The translations under genes were made by a program, and so were the position numbers. 64,000 bases of DNA from Ramlibacter sp. (GTDB taxonomy: Bacteria > Pseudomonadota > Gammaproteobacteria > Burkholderiales > Burkholderiaceae_C). The stretch is taken from positions 32,998-96,997 of the forward strand of contig JAQZBU010000004.1 in the NCBI GenBank assembly GCA_029237735.1. The letters are read 5' to 3'. Below, one piece after another: positions 10,545-19,419 of this stretch. Under the pieces are notes generated by a model that was not told the origin of the DNA, searched no databases, and saw only the letters and a program-made list of their open reading frames with translations. The stretch's first letter is position 1. Every line of letters starts with the position of its first letter.

Positions 10545-11861
10545 CTAGTGCGTCGCGCGGGGGAAGTCCTGCTCCGTGGTCGCCAGGATCACGCCGGCGT
10601 CTACCGGGATCGGCGGCAGGCCGCGATCCCAGTCCGTCCATGCCTGCCTGAGGGTGGCCAGCACCTCGGGCTGTCGCAGGGCCAGGTTGGCCCGCTCGCG
10701 CGGATCGGTCGCCACGTCGAACAGGTATTCGTGGCCGTCCACCCGCAGGTACTTCATGGACCCGCGCAACAACGCTGCCTGCGAGCGATGCTTCATGCGC
10801 CAGCCGAGGTCGCGGCCCGGGTTCCAGGCCGGGTCTGCGAACAGCGGGGCCAGATCGATGCCGTCGAGCGGATGTTCGGGATCGGGCGCGACGCCGGCCG
10901 CAGCCAGCATCGTCGCCGCCCAGTCCATCGTGATCGCGGGCGTGGCGCTGACGCTGGCGGGCGCGATGCGGCCCGGCCAGCGCGCGATCAGCGGCACTCG
11001 GATGCCGCCTTCGGTCAGGTCCATCTTCCCGCCGGAGAACGGCCAATTGTCCGAGAACCGCTCGCCGCCGTTGTCGCTGGTGAACACCACCAGCGTCTCC
11101 TCGGCCAGGCCCTGCGCCTCGAGTTCCGCCAGGATCCAGCCTATGCCTTCGTCCATGTGATGGATCATCTTGCGGTAGGTTGCGAGCGAGCCGCCATCCG
11201 CGTGCCGGATCGCATCGCCGATGCGCAGCGATTCCGCGCGGTCCTCGCGCGTCTCCCACGGCCAGTGCGGCGCCGTGTAGTGCACGCTCATGAGGAAGGG
11301 CTGGCCGGCTTGCCGCTCGCGCAGGAAGTTCACCGCACGCTGGCTGATCAGGTCGGTGAGGTAGCCCTCCTCGAACACCTCGGTCTCGTTGTCCCACAGG
11401 TCGTGCTTGCCGGCGACCCGGTGCGAGAAATAATCTGCGGCGCCGGAGTGCACGCCGAAGAAGCTGCTGTAGCCGCTCTTGCGCGGGCCGAACTGCGGCG
11501 GGTAGCCCAGGTGCCACTTGCCGAACAACGCGGTGGCGTAGCCGGCGCCGGCCAGCAGCGAGGGCAGCGTGGGATGCTCCGGTGGCAGGCCCAGCAGCTT
11601 GTCGCCGGCCAGCCGCCCGAGCGGCTCCTCCGCCGCGCCGCGCAACCGGTATTGCCAGCGGCCGGTGATGGCGGCAAAGCGCGTCGGAGAACAGACCGCC
11701 GAATTAGAGTAGCCGCGCTCGAACTTCATGCCCTCGGCGGCCATCCGGTCCAGGACCGGCGAGACGCCCGCGCTCATGTGGCCGCCGTAGCAGCCCAGGT
11801 CGGCCCCCCCCAGGTCGTCGGCCAGGATGAAGATGAGATTGGGACGCATGGCCCGCATCAT
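10545..11861 (-). CDS. Sulfatase (formylglycine-dependent, arylsulfatase family)
   Basis: 438 residues. The sulfatase signature CSPTR has Cys57 as the residue converted to formylglycine, and the N-terminal metal ligands are Asp15 and Asp16 (ILADDLGG). Further family blocks are GKWHLGY, HYTAPHWPW and FTSDNGGERF. The start at 11861 forms an ATGA overlap with the stop of the metallo-hydrolase gene, indicating translational coupling; ATG 11849 is a possible alternative. No signal peptide is seen, so it probably acts in the cytoplasm. As the last gene of the hydratase-aldolase operon it may remove sulfate from an aryl or alkyl sulfate substrate. It converges on the regulator gene with a 12-base gap. 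Confidence 0.85.
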   Translation of the reverse strand: MMRAMRPNLIFILADDLGGADLGCYGGHMSAGVSPVLDRMAAEGMKFERGYSNSAVCSPTRFAAITGRWQYRLRGAAEEPLGRLAGDKLLGLPPEHPTLPSLLAGAGYATALFGKWHLGYPPQFGPRKSGYSSFFGVHSGAADYFSHRVAGKHDLWDNETEVFEEGYLTDLISQRAVNFLRERQAGQPFLMSVHYTAPHWPWETREDRAESLRIGDAIRHADGGSLATYRKMIHHMDEGIGWILAELEAQGLAEETLVVFTSDNGGERFSDNWPFSGGKMDLTEGGIRVPLIARWPGRIAPASVSATPAITMDWAATMLAAAGVAPDPEHPLDGIDLAPLFADPAWNPGRDLGWRMKHRSQAALLRGSMKYLRVDGHEYLFDVATDPRERANLALRQPEVLATLRQAWTDWDRGLPPIPVDAGVILATTEQDFPRATH

Positions 11862-12688
11862 GCCGAAGGTTCCGCGTCCAGCCGCACGGCGATGCCTTCC
11901 AGGCCGGCGGCGGCGGGATAGCGCTCCATCACCATCGGGTCGTGGCCGGGCACGATGTGCCGCAGCGAGCCGCCGGCCAGCTCGCGCAGGCGCCGGTAGG
12001 CCTGGATCGCGGCGCCGGCGTTGAAGGTGCCGATGAACAGCCGCGAGTCGTGGAAATGCTCGTAGTAGTGCGCCGAGTCCGACGCCAGCACCACCCAGCC
12101 CCGCCGGGTCCAGACGCGCACGCACTGGGTGCCGTCGGTGTGGCCGCCCAGGCGATGCACCGACAAGCCGGGCGCCAGTTCGGCGTCGCCGTCGTGGAAG
12201 CGCACCCGGTTCTGGTAGACCAGCCTGACCATGCCCGCCACGTCCTCCACCTCGTAGCCGAGGTTCAGGTACCAGTGCTGCATGTTGCGGCCGGTGGCAA
12301 AGGCCATCTCGGCGTCCTGCAGGTGAAAGCGCGCTGCCGGAAAGTCGTCGTAAGTGCCCACGTGGTCGTAGTGCATGTGGGTGACCACCACGTCCTGCAC
12401 CGCGGCGGCGTCCACCCCCAGCAAGGCCAGCCCCTCCGCCGGCGTGCGATCGAGCTTGCGCCCGCGCTGCGCCGCAGTGGCGTGGCAAAAGCCCATGTCG
12501 ATGACGAAGGTGCGCTCGGCATTGCGTGCCAGCCAGACGTAGTAGTTCATCGGCAGCGGCGTGTCGTGCGGATCGACCGGCTTGCGCGGGTCGACATCGA
12601 TGAAGGCCTGCGCGCGCAGCCCGGGGCGGGCGGCGTAGCGGATAGCGAAGAGCTCGTAGGGTTGCGGGGCGGCGTCGAACGTTGTCAT
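11858..12688 (-). CDS. Metallo-beta-lactamase-fold hydrolase (lactonase-like)
   Basis: 276 residues with the binuclear zinc motif HMHYDH (His104, His106, Asp108, His109), a later GGHTDGT histidine, ASDSAHYYEH and PGHDP. This is the pattern of the N-acyl-homoserine-lactone lactonase group within the superfamily. The start is supported by an AGGATC ribosome site. Its setting inside a ring-cleavage operon argues for a catabolic role, such as lactone opening, rather than quorum quenching. Because the operon has no alpha/beta C-C hydrolase, this protein is a candidate for that missing step or for a lactone intermediate. This is inference from context only. Confidence 0.8.
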   Translation of the reverse strand: MTTFDAAPQPYELFAIRYAARPGLRAQAFIDVDPRKPVDPHDTPLPMNYYVWLARNAERTFVIDMGFCHATAAQRGRKLDRTPAEGLALLGVDAAAVQDVVVTHMHYDHVGTYDDFPAARFHLQDAEMAFATGRNMQHWYLNLGYEVEDVAGMVRLVYQNRVRFHDGDAELAPGLSVHRLGGHTDGTQCVRVWTRRGWVVLASDSAHYYEHFHDSRLFIGTFNAGAAIQAYRRLRELAGGSLRHIVPGHDPMVMERYPAAAGLEGIAVRLDAEPSA

Positions 12689-12734
12689 GGATGATCCTGG
12701 ATGCGGTTTACTCCGTAGTCCACTTTCAAGGTGT

Positions 12735-13703
12735 TCATTCGGATGGCTGGAAGCCAGTGACGCGCACCAGGTCGCGCCACAGCGCGGTCTCGGCCTGCTG
12801 GATGCTTGCCATCTCCGCCGGGCCGGCGGTGGCGATCGACCCGATGGTGGAGAGCTGCCCCGCCACCTGCGGCTGCTTCATGACCACCTCGACGGCCTGG
12901 TGCAGTTCCTGAGCCTGTTCGCGCGGCAGGCCGGGGCGAGCGTACAGCGAATACCAGGTGGTCACGCCCACGTCCAGGCCCGATTCGCGGAAGGTGGGCA
13001 CGTCCGGCATCGAGGCCATGCGCCGCGGGCTCGCCACCGCCAGGGCGCGCAACTTGCCGTCGGCGATGAACTTGCTCCAGCTCGGCACCGTGCCGAAGGC
13101 CATGGGCAGCGTGCCGGTCGACAAGTCGGCCAGCATCTGGATCGAGCCCGAGTAAGGCACGTGGTTCAGGTCGGCCTGGTAGCCCCGCGACACCGCCATG
13201 CCCAGGAAGTGCAGGATGCTGCCCACGCCGCTGGAGCCGTAGCTGGCGCGGCTGCCCTGAGGGGTGCGCAGCCACTCGCGGAATTCGGACATGTTGCGCA
13301 CCGGCAGCAGCGGCGAGACGCACAGGCCCATGTCCACGTCCATCAGCTTGGACACCGGCGTCAGCGTCGGCTCGTAGCCGTTGTTGCGGTAGACGAAGGG
13401 AAACAGCGTGAGCGCGCCCCCGGGAATCACCGTGAACAGCGCGTCGTCGGGGCGAGAGGCGTACACGGCGCGGGGCGCGAACCGGCCGCCGGCGCCCGGC
13501 TTGTTCTCGACGACGACCGTACGGCCTATCGTCTTTTCCACGGCAGGCGCGATGATGCGCGCCAGCAGGTCGACCGAGGTGCCGGCGGGAAAGCCGACCA
13601 CGATGCGTGCCGGCATGGCGGCGCGGGTGCGGACCCAGGGGCCGGCGGCGGCGAGCGAAGCGGCGGCCACCATCAGCTGGCGGCGGTTGGCGCTGGCGAT
13701 CAT
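12735..13703 (-). CDS. TctC/Bug-family periplasmic solute-binding receptor (ring-cleavage operon)
   Basis: 322 residues from ATG at 13703, which overlaps the stop of the flavin reductase gene (ATGA). A signal peptide is followed by the family opening IVVGFPAGTSVDLLARIIAP and ENKPGAGGR. TctC/Bug proteins bind carboxylates and other small anions in the periplasm. No TctA/TctB membrane partner is encoded in the window, as is common for this expanded family in Burkholderiales. Membership in the operon suggests that it captures the aromatic acid substrate or one of its products. Confidence 0.85.
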   Translation of the reverse strand: MIASANRRQLMVAAASLAAAGPWVRTRAAMPARIVVGFPAGTSVDLLARIIAPAVEKTIGRTVVVENKPGAGGRFAPRAVYASRPDDALFTVIPGGALTLFPFVYRNNGYEPTLTPVSKLMDVDMGLCVSPLLPVRNMSEFREWLRTPQGSRASYGSSGVGSILHFLGMAVSRGYQADLNHVPYSGSIQMLADLSTGTLPMAFGTVPSWSKFIADGKLRALAVASPRRMASMPDVPTFRESGLDVGVTTWYSLYARPGLPREQAQELHQAVEVVMKQPQVAGQLSTIGSIATAGPAEMASIQQAETALWRDLVRVTGFQPSE

Positions 13704-14239
13704 GCCTGCCTCCTGTCTTCGGTGCGGCAGGTGGCCTCGGCGTAGCGGCCCGAGAGGAACACGAGCGGCGCGCGGTCTGCGCGCTCGAAGGCCTCGACTT
13801 GGCCGAGGAAGATGATGTGGTCGCCGCCTTCCTGGCGCAGCGCCGTGCGGCACTCGAAGCGGGCGGCGCAACCGGCCAGCAGCGGGATGCCGTGGCGCGA
13901 CGTTTCCAGCGCCAGGCCGGCGAACTTGTCCTCGCCGGCGCGGGCGAAGCGGTTCGACAGCGCCTCCTGGTCGGCGGCCAGCACGTGCACAGCCCAGTGC
14001 TGCGCCTGCAGGAACACGGGCAGGCTCCAGGCCTTGCGTGCCAGGCTCCACAGCACCATCGGCGGATCGAGCGAAACCGAGTTGAAGCTGTTGGCGGTCA
14101 GTCCGACCGGCGAGCCATCCGGCGCCAGCGTGGTGATCACGGTCACGCCGGTGGCAAAGCAGCCGAGCGCCGCGCGGAACTCCCGGGGATCGAAGGCCGG
14201 CCGGTTGGGCGCGGCTTGTGCAACGAGGATGTCTGGCAT
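13700..14239 (-). CDS. Flavin reductase (small component of two-component monooxygenase)
   Basis: 179 residues, typical for HpaC/HsaB-type reductases. The flavin-binding core includes GCFATGVTVITT, LTANSFNSVSLDPPMVLWSL and the C-terminal FLGQVEAFE. These enzymes reduce FMN or FAD with NAD(P)H and release it to an oxygenase. The probable partner is the class D oxygenase at 6294-7493, encoded in the neighbouring sigma-54 operon rather than adjacent. It lies between the aldolase and TctC genes with short or overlapping junctions. Confidence 0.88.
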   Translation of the reverse strand: MPDILVAQAAPNRPAFDPREFRAALGCFATGVTVITTLAPDGSPVGLTANSFNSVSLDPPMVLWSLARKAWSLPVFLQAQHWAVHVLAADQEALSNRFARAGEDKFAGLALETSRHGIPLLAGCAARFECRTALRQEGGDHIIFLGQVEAFERADRAPLVFLSGRYAEATCRTEDRRQA

Positions 14240-14249
14240 CGTGCGACTC

Positions 14250-15272
14250 CTAGCGTGTGGCGGCGGCTTGCGCCTGGAGGTCGAGCGCGACGTCGACGAT
14301 CATGTCTTCCTGCCCGCCCACCATGCGGCGACGGCCCAGTTCGACCAGGATGTCGACGGTCTTCAGGCCGTACTTCCTGGCCGCCGCTTCACTGTGGCGC
14401 AGGAAGCTGGAGTACACCCCGGCATAGCCCAGCGCCAGCGTTTCGCGGTCCACCCGCACCGGCCGGTCCTGCAGCGGACGCACGATGTCGTCGGCCGCGT
14501 CCATCAGCTGCATCACGTCGCAGCCGTGGTTCCAGCCCAGGCGGGTGGCGGCAGCGGCGAACACCTCCAGCGGCGCGTTGCCGGCGCCTGCGCCCATGCC
14601 GGCCAGGCTGGCGTCGACGCGGTCGCAGCCCTCCTCCACCGCCACGATGCTGTTGGCGACGCCCAGGCTCAGGTTGTGGTGGGCGTGCATGCCGGTTTCG
14701 GTCTCGGGCTCGAGCACTTCCTTGAGGGCGCGGAAGCGCTCGCGCACGTCGGTCATCCCGAGCGCCCCGCCGGAGTCGACCACGTAGATGCAGGTGGCGC
14801 CGTAGTTCTCCATCAGCTTGGCCTGCTGCGCCAGCGCCTGCGGCGAGCTCATGTGGCTCATCATCAGAAAGCCCACCGTGTCCATGCCCAGGTGGCGGGC
14901 GTACTCGATGTGCTGCCGGGAGATGTCGGCCTCGGTGCAGTGCGTGGCGATGCGCACCACCCGCGCTCCCGCCTGGTAGGCGGCCTTGAGGTCGTGCACG
15001 GTGCCGATGCCGGGCAGCAGCAAGGTGGCGATCTTCGCGCGCTTGACCGCGCTGGCAGCCGCCTCGATCCACTCGATGTCGGTGTGGGCGCCAAAGCCGT
15101 AGTTGAAGCTGCCGCCTTGCAGGCCGTCGCCGTGGGCGACTTCGATCGAGTCGACTCCGGCCTCGTCCAGCGCCTTGGCGATCTGTGCGGCCTGGGCCAC
15201 CGTGTACTGGTGGCGAATCGCGTGGCTGCCGTCGCGCAGCGTCACGTCGGAGATGTAGATCTTCTTGTTCAT
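14250..15272 (-). CDS. dmpG: 4-hydroxy-2-oxovalerate aldolase
   Basis: 340 residues, full length for DmpG/BphI/MhpE. It opens with the HMGL-like signature [18 protein letters not shown], which carries the divalent-metal aspartate. It also has the HxH pair in [15 protein letters not shown] and the C-terminal DmpG communication domain (about 275-340). It splits 4-hydroxy-2-oxovalerate into pyruvate and acetaldehyde and channels acetaldehyde into the dehydrogenase encoded next to it. The gene order hydratase, dehydrogenase, aldolase is the standard lower meta-cleavage order. Function is confident; the symbol is given by family convention. Confidence 0.93.
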   Translation of the reverse strand: MNKKIYISDVTLRDGSHAIRHQYTVAQAAQIAKALDEAGVDSIEVAHGDGLQGGSFNYGFGAHTDIEWIEAAASAVKRAKIATLLLPGIGTVHDLKAAYQAGARVVRIATHCTEADISRQHIEYARHLGMDTVGFLMMSHMSSPQALAQQAKLMENYGATCIYVVDSGGALGMTDVRERFRALKEVLEPETETGMHAHHNLSLGVANSIVAVEEGCDRVDASLAGMGAGAGNAPLEVFAAAATRLGWNHGCDVMQLMDAADDIVRPLQDRPVRVDRETLALGYAGVYSSFLRHSEAAARKYGLKTVDILVELGRRRMVGGQEDMIVDVALDLQAQAAATR

Positions 15273-15285
15273 GGAGTCTCCTGCT

Positions 15286-16218
15286 TCAGGCGGCCAGCAG
15301 GCAGCCGGCGATCTGCTCGGCCGTGCGCAGCGCCGCGCTGGTCATGATGTCCAGGTTGCCGGCATAGGCCGGAAGGTAGTGCGCCGCGCCTTCCACTTCC
15401 AGGAAGATCGAGGTCTTGAGGCCGCCCAGGCTGTCTCCCACGCCGGGGATCTTCAGGTTGCTCACTCGGTCGAACTGTACCGATTGCTTGAGGCGATACC
15501 CAGGCACGTAGGCCTGGACCTGGGCCACCATGGTGGCGACCGAGTCGGCGATGGCGCCTTCGGACGCGGCGTCGCTGAGCACGAACACGGTGTCGCGCAT
15601 GATCAGCGGCGGCTCGGCTGGGTTCATCACGATGATGGCCTTGCCCTTGGCGGCGCCGCCGACGATTTCGATGGCGCGGGACGTCGTTTCGGTGAACTCG
15701 TCGATGTTGGCGCGGGTGCCGGGGCCGGCCGACTTGCTGGCGATCGACGCCACGATTTCGCCGTAGTGCACCTTGGCCACGCGGCTGACCGCCGCGACCA
15801 TGGGGATGGTGGCCTGGCCACCGCAGGTGACCATGTTGACGTTCAATGCGTCGAGGTGCTGATCGCCGTTGACCACCGGCACGCAGTACGGGCCGATGGC
15901 CGCGGGCGTCAGGTCGATCATGCGGATGCCGGGCTTGGCGGCGCGCAGCAGCGCGTCGTTGCGCACGTGGGCGCCGGCACTGGTGGCGTCGAACACGATG
16001 TCGATGTCAGCGAAGGCGGGCAGGCGCATCAGGCCTTCGGCCCCTTCGTGGGTGGCGGCCACGCCCATGCGGCCAGCGCGGGCCAGCCCGTCGGAAGCCG
16101 GGTCGATGCCGACCATGGCCCCCATCTCGATGTGCCGGCCGTGGCGCAGCACCTTGATCATCAGGTCGGTGCCGATGTTGCCGCTGCCGATGATGGCGGC
16201 CTTGAGTCTTCGGGTCAT
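15286..16218 (-). CDS. dmpF: Acetaldehyde dehydrogenase (acylating)
   Basis: 310 residues. The N-terminal Rossmann motif is [11 protein letters not shown] and the catalytic cysteine lies in [14 protein letters not shown], as in DmpF/BphJ/MhpF. It converts the channelled acetaldehyde to acetyl-CoA with NAD+ and CoA, completing the lower meta-cleavage route to pyruvate and acetyl-CoA. It is spaced 13 bases upstream of the aldolase gene and 9 bases after the hydratase, so it clearly belongs to one operon. Confidence 0.93.
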   Translation of the reverse strand: MTRRLKAAIIGSGNIGTDLMIKVLRHGRHIEMGAMVGIDPASDGLARAGRMGVAATHEGAEGLMRLPAFADIDIVFDATSAGAHVRNDALLRAAKPGIRMIDLTPAAIGPYCVPVVNGDQHLDALNVNMVTCGGQATIPMVAAVSRVAKVHYGEIVASIASKSAGPGTRANIDEFTETTSRAIEIVGGAAKGKAIIVMNPAEPPLIMRDTVFVLSDAASEGAIADSVATMVAQVQAYVPGYRLKQSVQFDRVSNLKIPGVGDSLGGLKTSIFLEVEGAAHYLPAYAGNLDIMTSAALRTAEQIAGCLLAA

Positions 16219-16227
16219 GGAGGGCTC

Positions 16228-17028
16228 CTAGCGGACGGCAGACTGGTCGAAGCGGCAGCGCACACTGCCCAGCGCGCCCAGGTGAGCGTGGACCACGTCG
16301 CCGGGCTGGACCGGCACCATGGGCCCGAGGGCGCCGGAGAGGATCACCTCGCCGGCGCGCAAGGGCTGGCTGCGCGCGGCCATCGTGCGGGCCAGCCAGT
16401 AGGCCGCGCGCAGCGGGTGCCCCAGGCAGGCGGCACCTGTGCCGACCGAGACCGTGCGCCCATTGATGCTCATTTCCATGCCGACAGCCTCCAGCGCGAC
16501 GCTGCCGATGGCCAGCGGCTGGTCGCCCAGCACGTACAGTCCGCAGGAGGCGTTGTCGGCCACCGTGTCCACCAGGGTGATCTTCCAGTCGGCGATGGCG
16601 CTGTCGACGATCTCCAGCGCCGGCAGCGCATGCGCGATGGCGGCCAGGAACTCGGCCCACGATGGCACGCCGGTCGGCAAGTCACGGCCGACGACGAAGG
16701 CCACCTCCGCCTCGACCTTGGGCTGCAGCAGGCGAACCGACGGGATCTCGTCGCCGCTGAGGAATTCCATGTCGTCGAACAGCACGCCGAAGTCGGGCTG
16801 GTCCACGCCGAGTTGCAGCTGCACGGCTTTGGAGGTCAGGCCCACCTTCTTGCCGACGATGCGCCGGCCCGGCTCGTCCAGCCGCGCGCGGACATTCAGT
16901 CCGGCCACCGCATAGGCCGCATCGAGCCCGGCGATGTCATGGCTGGCGGAAATGGGCGGGATGGCGCGGCGCTGCGCGCGCGCCTCATGCAGCGCTCGGG
17001 CGGCGGCTTGCACGGCGGGTTCGGTCAT
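16228..17028 (-). CDS. dmpE: 2-keto-4-pentenoate (2-hydroxypenta-2,4-dienoate) hydratase
   Basis: 266 residues from ATG at 17028, chosen for its AGGAGAC ribosome site; a longer frame to 17103 would run into the promoter. Features match MhpD/DmpE hydratases of the FAH-fold group: KKVGLTSKAVQLQLGVDQPD, an acidic metal-binding stretch VEAEVAFVVGRDL, and the C-terminal block GEVILSGALGPMVPVQPGD. It adds water to 2-hydroxypenta-2,4-dienoate to give the aldolase substrate. A decarboxylase of the same family is a less likely alternative. It is the first gene of the operon behind the -24/-12 promoter at 17083-17098. Confidence 0.9.
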   Translation of the reverse strand: MTEPAVQAAARALHEARAQRRAIPPISASHDIAGLDAAYAVAGLNVRARLDEPGRRIVGKKVGLTSKAVQLQLGVDQPDFGVLFDDMEFLSGDEIPSVRLLQPKVEAEVAFVVGRDLPTGVPSWAEFLAAIAHALPALEIVDSAIADWKITLVDTVADNASCGLYVLGDQPLAIGSVALEAVGMEMSINGRTVSVGTGAACLGHPLRAAYWLARTMAARSQPLRAGEVILSGALGPMVPVQPGDVVHAHLGALGSVRCRFDQSAVR

Positions 17029-17082
17029 GGTTTGTCTCCTGGCGGTCCATCTGCCGGCTCGGGCCGGGTCTGTCCACTCCAT

Positions 17083-17098
17083 AGCGAGAGCCGTGCCA
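17083..17098 (-). promoter_or_regulatory. Sigma-54 (-24/-12) promoter of the hydratase-aldolase-sulfatase operon
   Basis: Minus strand reads TGGCACGGCTCTCGCT, matching TGGCACG-N4-TTGCW at all fixed positions except one T-to-C change in the -12 box. GG (17097-17096) and GC (17085-17084) are ten bases apart. Transcription should begin near 17072, about 44 bases before the hydratase ATG. Confidence 0.78.
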
Positions 17099-17131
17099 CG
17101 CAAAATCGGCCTGCGCGGGGCCAGTCAGCGC

Positions 17132-17193
17132 CTGAAATTCAGGATTTCATGAATTTCGGCCCGGCGGCGCTTGATCGCCTACCGAATTTTCGG
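17132..17193. promoter_or_regulatory. Candidate UAS shared with the 8.7-kb regulatory region
   Basis: The stretch CTGAAATTCAG (17132-17142) and ATTTCATGAATTTCGGC (17144-17160) resemble the pair at 8656-8717. The latter 17 bases differ from 8701-8717 at one position. A further CCGAA-N2-TTCGG lies at 17182-17193. The block sits roughly 60-120 bases upstream of the predicted sigma-54 start near 17072, consistent with an enhancer for the V4R activator. Confidence 0.55.
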
Positions 17194-17197
17194 AACC

Positions 17198-18601
17198 TCA
17201 TGCGTCGCAGTTCAGCGCCAAGTCCGCGTCCGCCGCCACCGCGCTGCGCGCCGCCAGACGGCCGAACACCACCGCCTTGCCCAGCGCGGAGCCGGTCATG
17301 TAGGCGCCGCCGTGGAAGCCGCCCACCATTTCGCCCGCCGCAAACAGGCCTTCGATGGCTTCGCCGAACACGTCGAAGACATGCATGCCGCTGTCCACGC
17401 GCACGCCGCAGTAGGTGCCGAACACAGCGGCCGTCGACGGGTAGGCATAGAACGGCCCTTGTTCGATGCGGCGCAAGGCGCCCTGGCCGTGGACCAGCGC
17501 GGTGCGACCGAACTCGGCATCGTTGCCGGTGTCGACGGCTGCGTTGTAGCGGTCCACCGTCTCGCGCAAGGTGCCGGCCGGCAGCTCGATCTGGCGCTCC
17601 AGCGCCTCCAGCGTGTCGGCCTGGATGACCAGCCCTTCCTGCAGCCGACGGTTGAAGTCGAGGATGCGCACGCGGTCGTCGCCGCTCTCGAAAATCGGCT
17701 GGTCGAATATCTGGTAGCCGGTGTGGTACGACTGCCGCATCACCGCGTCGCCCAGCAGCTTGTACGAGATCGACTCGTCGACGAAGCGCTTTCCTTCCTG
17801 GTTGACCGCGATCGCGCCCTTGTACACAGCCAGGCAGCTGTGGTTGTTGTGGGTGTCGGTCGGGTGCTTGCCGAAGGTGCCTTTGATGTAGGCCATGTCG
17901 CGCAGGTCGGCGCCCAGCTTCCACGCCATCCGCAGGCCGTCGCCGACGTTGCCGTCACCACCGACGAACACCGCCTCGGCGTACTGCGGCGCGAAACGCT
18001 TCACCAGCTCGGCGTCGCGGCCGAAGCCGCCACTGGCCAGCAGCACACCGTTGCGCGCGTGGATCTCCAGCGGCCCCTCCGGCCCTTCGGCCAGCAGGCC
18101 GGTTACGGGAGATGCTTCGTCCTGGCGCAGCAGCCGCGTGGCGCGCGTGGACATCAGCACGCGAACACGGCCGGTCGCCTGGCAGCGGGCCGCCAGCGTG
18201 CGCACCATGTCGGCGGGATCGACCGTATGCACGCGCGGCACCGACTGGCCGGACGAGGACTCGATCGAGGGACTGAATTCCACGCCCTGCCGGCGCAGCC
18301 ATTCATAGGTGTCGAGCTGGTGCGCGGCATAGGCGCCCACCAGCTCGGGGTCGTTGTCGTGCTGGCCGACCTCGATCAGGTCTTGCAGCAGCAGTTCGGC
18401 CGAATCTTCCACACCCGCGGCGCGCTGCAGGTCTGTGCCGGCGAAGGCCAGGCAGCCGCCGCTCATGGCTGAGGACCCGCCGGTCTGCGCCAGCTTCTCC
18501 AGCAGCAACACCTCGGCGCCCCGCTCGGCCGCCTCCAGCGCCGCGGCAAAGCCGGCGGCGCCGCCGCCGACCACCAGGAACTGGGTGTCGATGCGCTTCA
18601 T
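17198..18601 (-). CDS. FAD-dependent oxidoreductase, fumarate reductase/ketosteroid-dehydrogenase-like flavoprotein
   Basis: 467 residues from ATG at 18601, overlapping the stop of the upstream racemase-like gene (ATGA). The N-terminal dinucleotide motif is FLVVGGGAAGFAAALEAAE. The C-terminal FAD-binding signature is FGEAIEGLFAAGEMVGGFHG, and the substrate-capping domain lies in between (about 130-330). This is the FAD_binding_2 family, which includes fumarate reductases, tricarballylate dehydrogenase TcuA and 3-ketosteroid dehydrogenases. It is the last gene of a seven-gene minus-strand cluster starting at 24938. A TcuA-like alkane/alkene interconversion on a carboxylic acid is likely; the substrate is not deducible. 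Confidence 0.82.
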   Translation of the reverse strand: MKRIDTQFLVVGGGAAGFAAALEAAERGAEVLLLEKLAQTGGSSAMSGGCLAFAGTDLQRAAGVEDSAELLLQDLIEVGQHDNDPELVGAYAAHQLDTYEWLRRQGVEFSPSIESSSGQSVPRVHTVDPADMVRTLAARCQATGRVRVLMSTRATRLLRQDEASPVTGLLAEGPEGPLEIHARNGVLLASGGFGRDAELVKRFAPQYAEAVFVGGDGNVGDGLRMAWKLGADLRDMAYIKGTFGKHPTDTHNNHSCLAVYKGAIAVNQEGKRFVDESISYKLLGDAVMRQSYHTGYQIFDQPIFESGDDRVRILDFNRRLQEGLVIQADTLEALERQIELPAGTLRETVDRYNAAVDTGNDAEFGRTALVHGQGALRRIEQGPFYAYPSTAAVFGTYCGVRVDSGMHVFDVFGEAIEGLFAAGEMVGGFHGGAYMTGSALGKAVVFGRLAARSAVAADADLALNCDA

Positions 18602-19404
18602 CGCGTGTTTCCCTGCCCGTAGAACTGCAGCAGCTGGTCGACGCGCTCGGGCGGCGGCGGCTCGTTGTAGTAGCCGCGCTGGCAGCGCTGCACGCCGCTC
18701 TGGCGCTTCAGGTCCACCAGCATCTCGGCGTGCTTGACCCAGCAGGAGAGCGAGTCGAGCACCGGCACGCCATCCACTTCGGAGATGCCCTGGGTGGCAA
18801 GCAGCACGCACAGCGGCGCCTCGCCGGGAATGATCACCTCGGCCCCGGCCGCGATGCGCTGGCGGGCCGCCGTGCGGAAGCGCTCGATCAGCGGCTGCGG
18901 CTCGGCGAAGCCCTTCAGCACGTCGGCAAAGCGAAAACCCACGTCGCTGACACCGGCGAAGCGCTCGGCCAGGCCGTAGCGGCGCACGTTGTCGGCGATC
19001 AGGTCGGTCAGCTCGCTGATGAAGACCATCACGGCAAAACGGCTGCCCAGCAGGCAGGAAGTCAGCATCGCCGACTCGCCATAGCCCACCACCGGAATGC
19101 GCAGCAGCGAGCGGATCTCGCGCAGCGCGGGGTCTGGCAGCGTGCTGATCGCGTAGGCATCGAAGCCCTCGCGCTCGGCCGTCACCCCGGCCTGCACGAA
19201 CTGCATCGAGTGCAGATGCTGCACCGCCGCGTAGCGGATGTCGGTGCCGGGGTAGTTGCTGGGGTACGTGCCCGGGCGCATGCCGTGCATCACGACCTCG
19301 GTGTCCGGCCGGGCCACCCGTTTGAAATGCGCCTTCAGCGCGGCGTCGTAGGCGCCGAGGTCGGACAGGACCGTGAAACTCTGGTGCCAGATGCGGATCG
19401 ACAT
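18598..19404 (-). CDS. Asp/Glu racemase-fold protein lacking both canonical cysteines
   Basis: 268 residues resembling hydantoin racemase/maleate isomerase (Asp_Glu_race family). Matching blocks are RIWHQSF at the start, the FDAYAISTLPDPALREI block and RIPVVGYGESAMLTSCLLG. By my reading the first catalytic cysteine (ACFGDPG in hydantoin racemases) is Thr88. The second, normally in a VIVLGCAG-like motif, is Glu195 (EVIIPGEAPL). A classical two-cysteine racemase mechanism therefore looks impossible. The paralogue at 25067-25894 keeps the first cysteine. Its neighbours are an isochorismatase-fold gene upstream and a flavoprotein downstream. Confidence 0.75.
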   Translation of the reverse strand: MSIRIWHQSFTVLSDLGAYDAALKAHFKRVARPDTEVVMHGMRPGTYPSNYPGTDIRYAAVQHLHSMQFVQAGVTAEREGFDAYAISTLPDPALREIRSLLRIPVVGYGESAMLTSCLLGSRFAVMVFISELTDLIADNVRRYGLAERFAGVSDVGFRFADVLKGFAEPQPLIERFRTAARQRIAAGAEVIIPGEAPLCVLLATQGISEVDGVPVLDSLSCWVKHAEMLVDLKRQSGVQRCQRGYYNEPPPPERVDQLLQFYGQGNTR

Positions 19405-19419
19405 GCGTGCTCCCGGTCC

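Noticed and set aside
11858..12688. Calling the metallo-hydrolase a quorum-quenching AHL lactonase
   Set aside because: The motif pattern fits the group, but no quorum-sensing genes are present and the gene is embedded in a catabolic operon; only the fold is supported.
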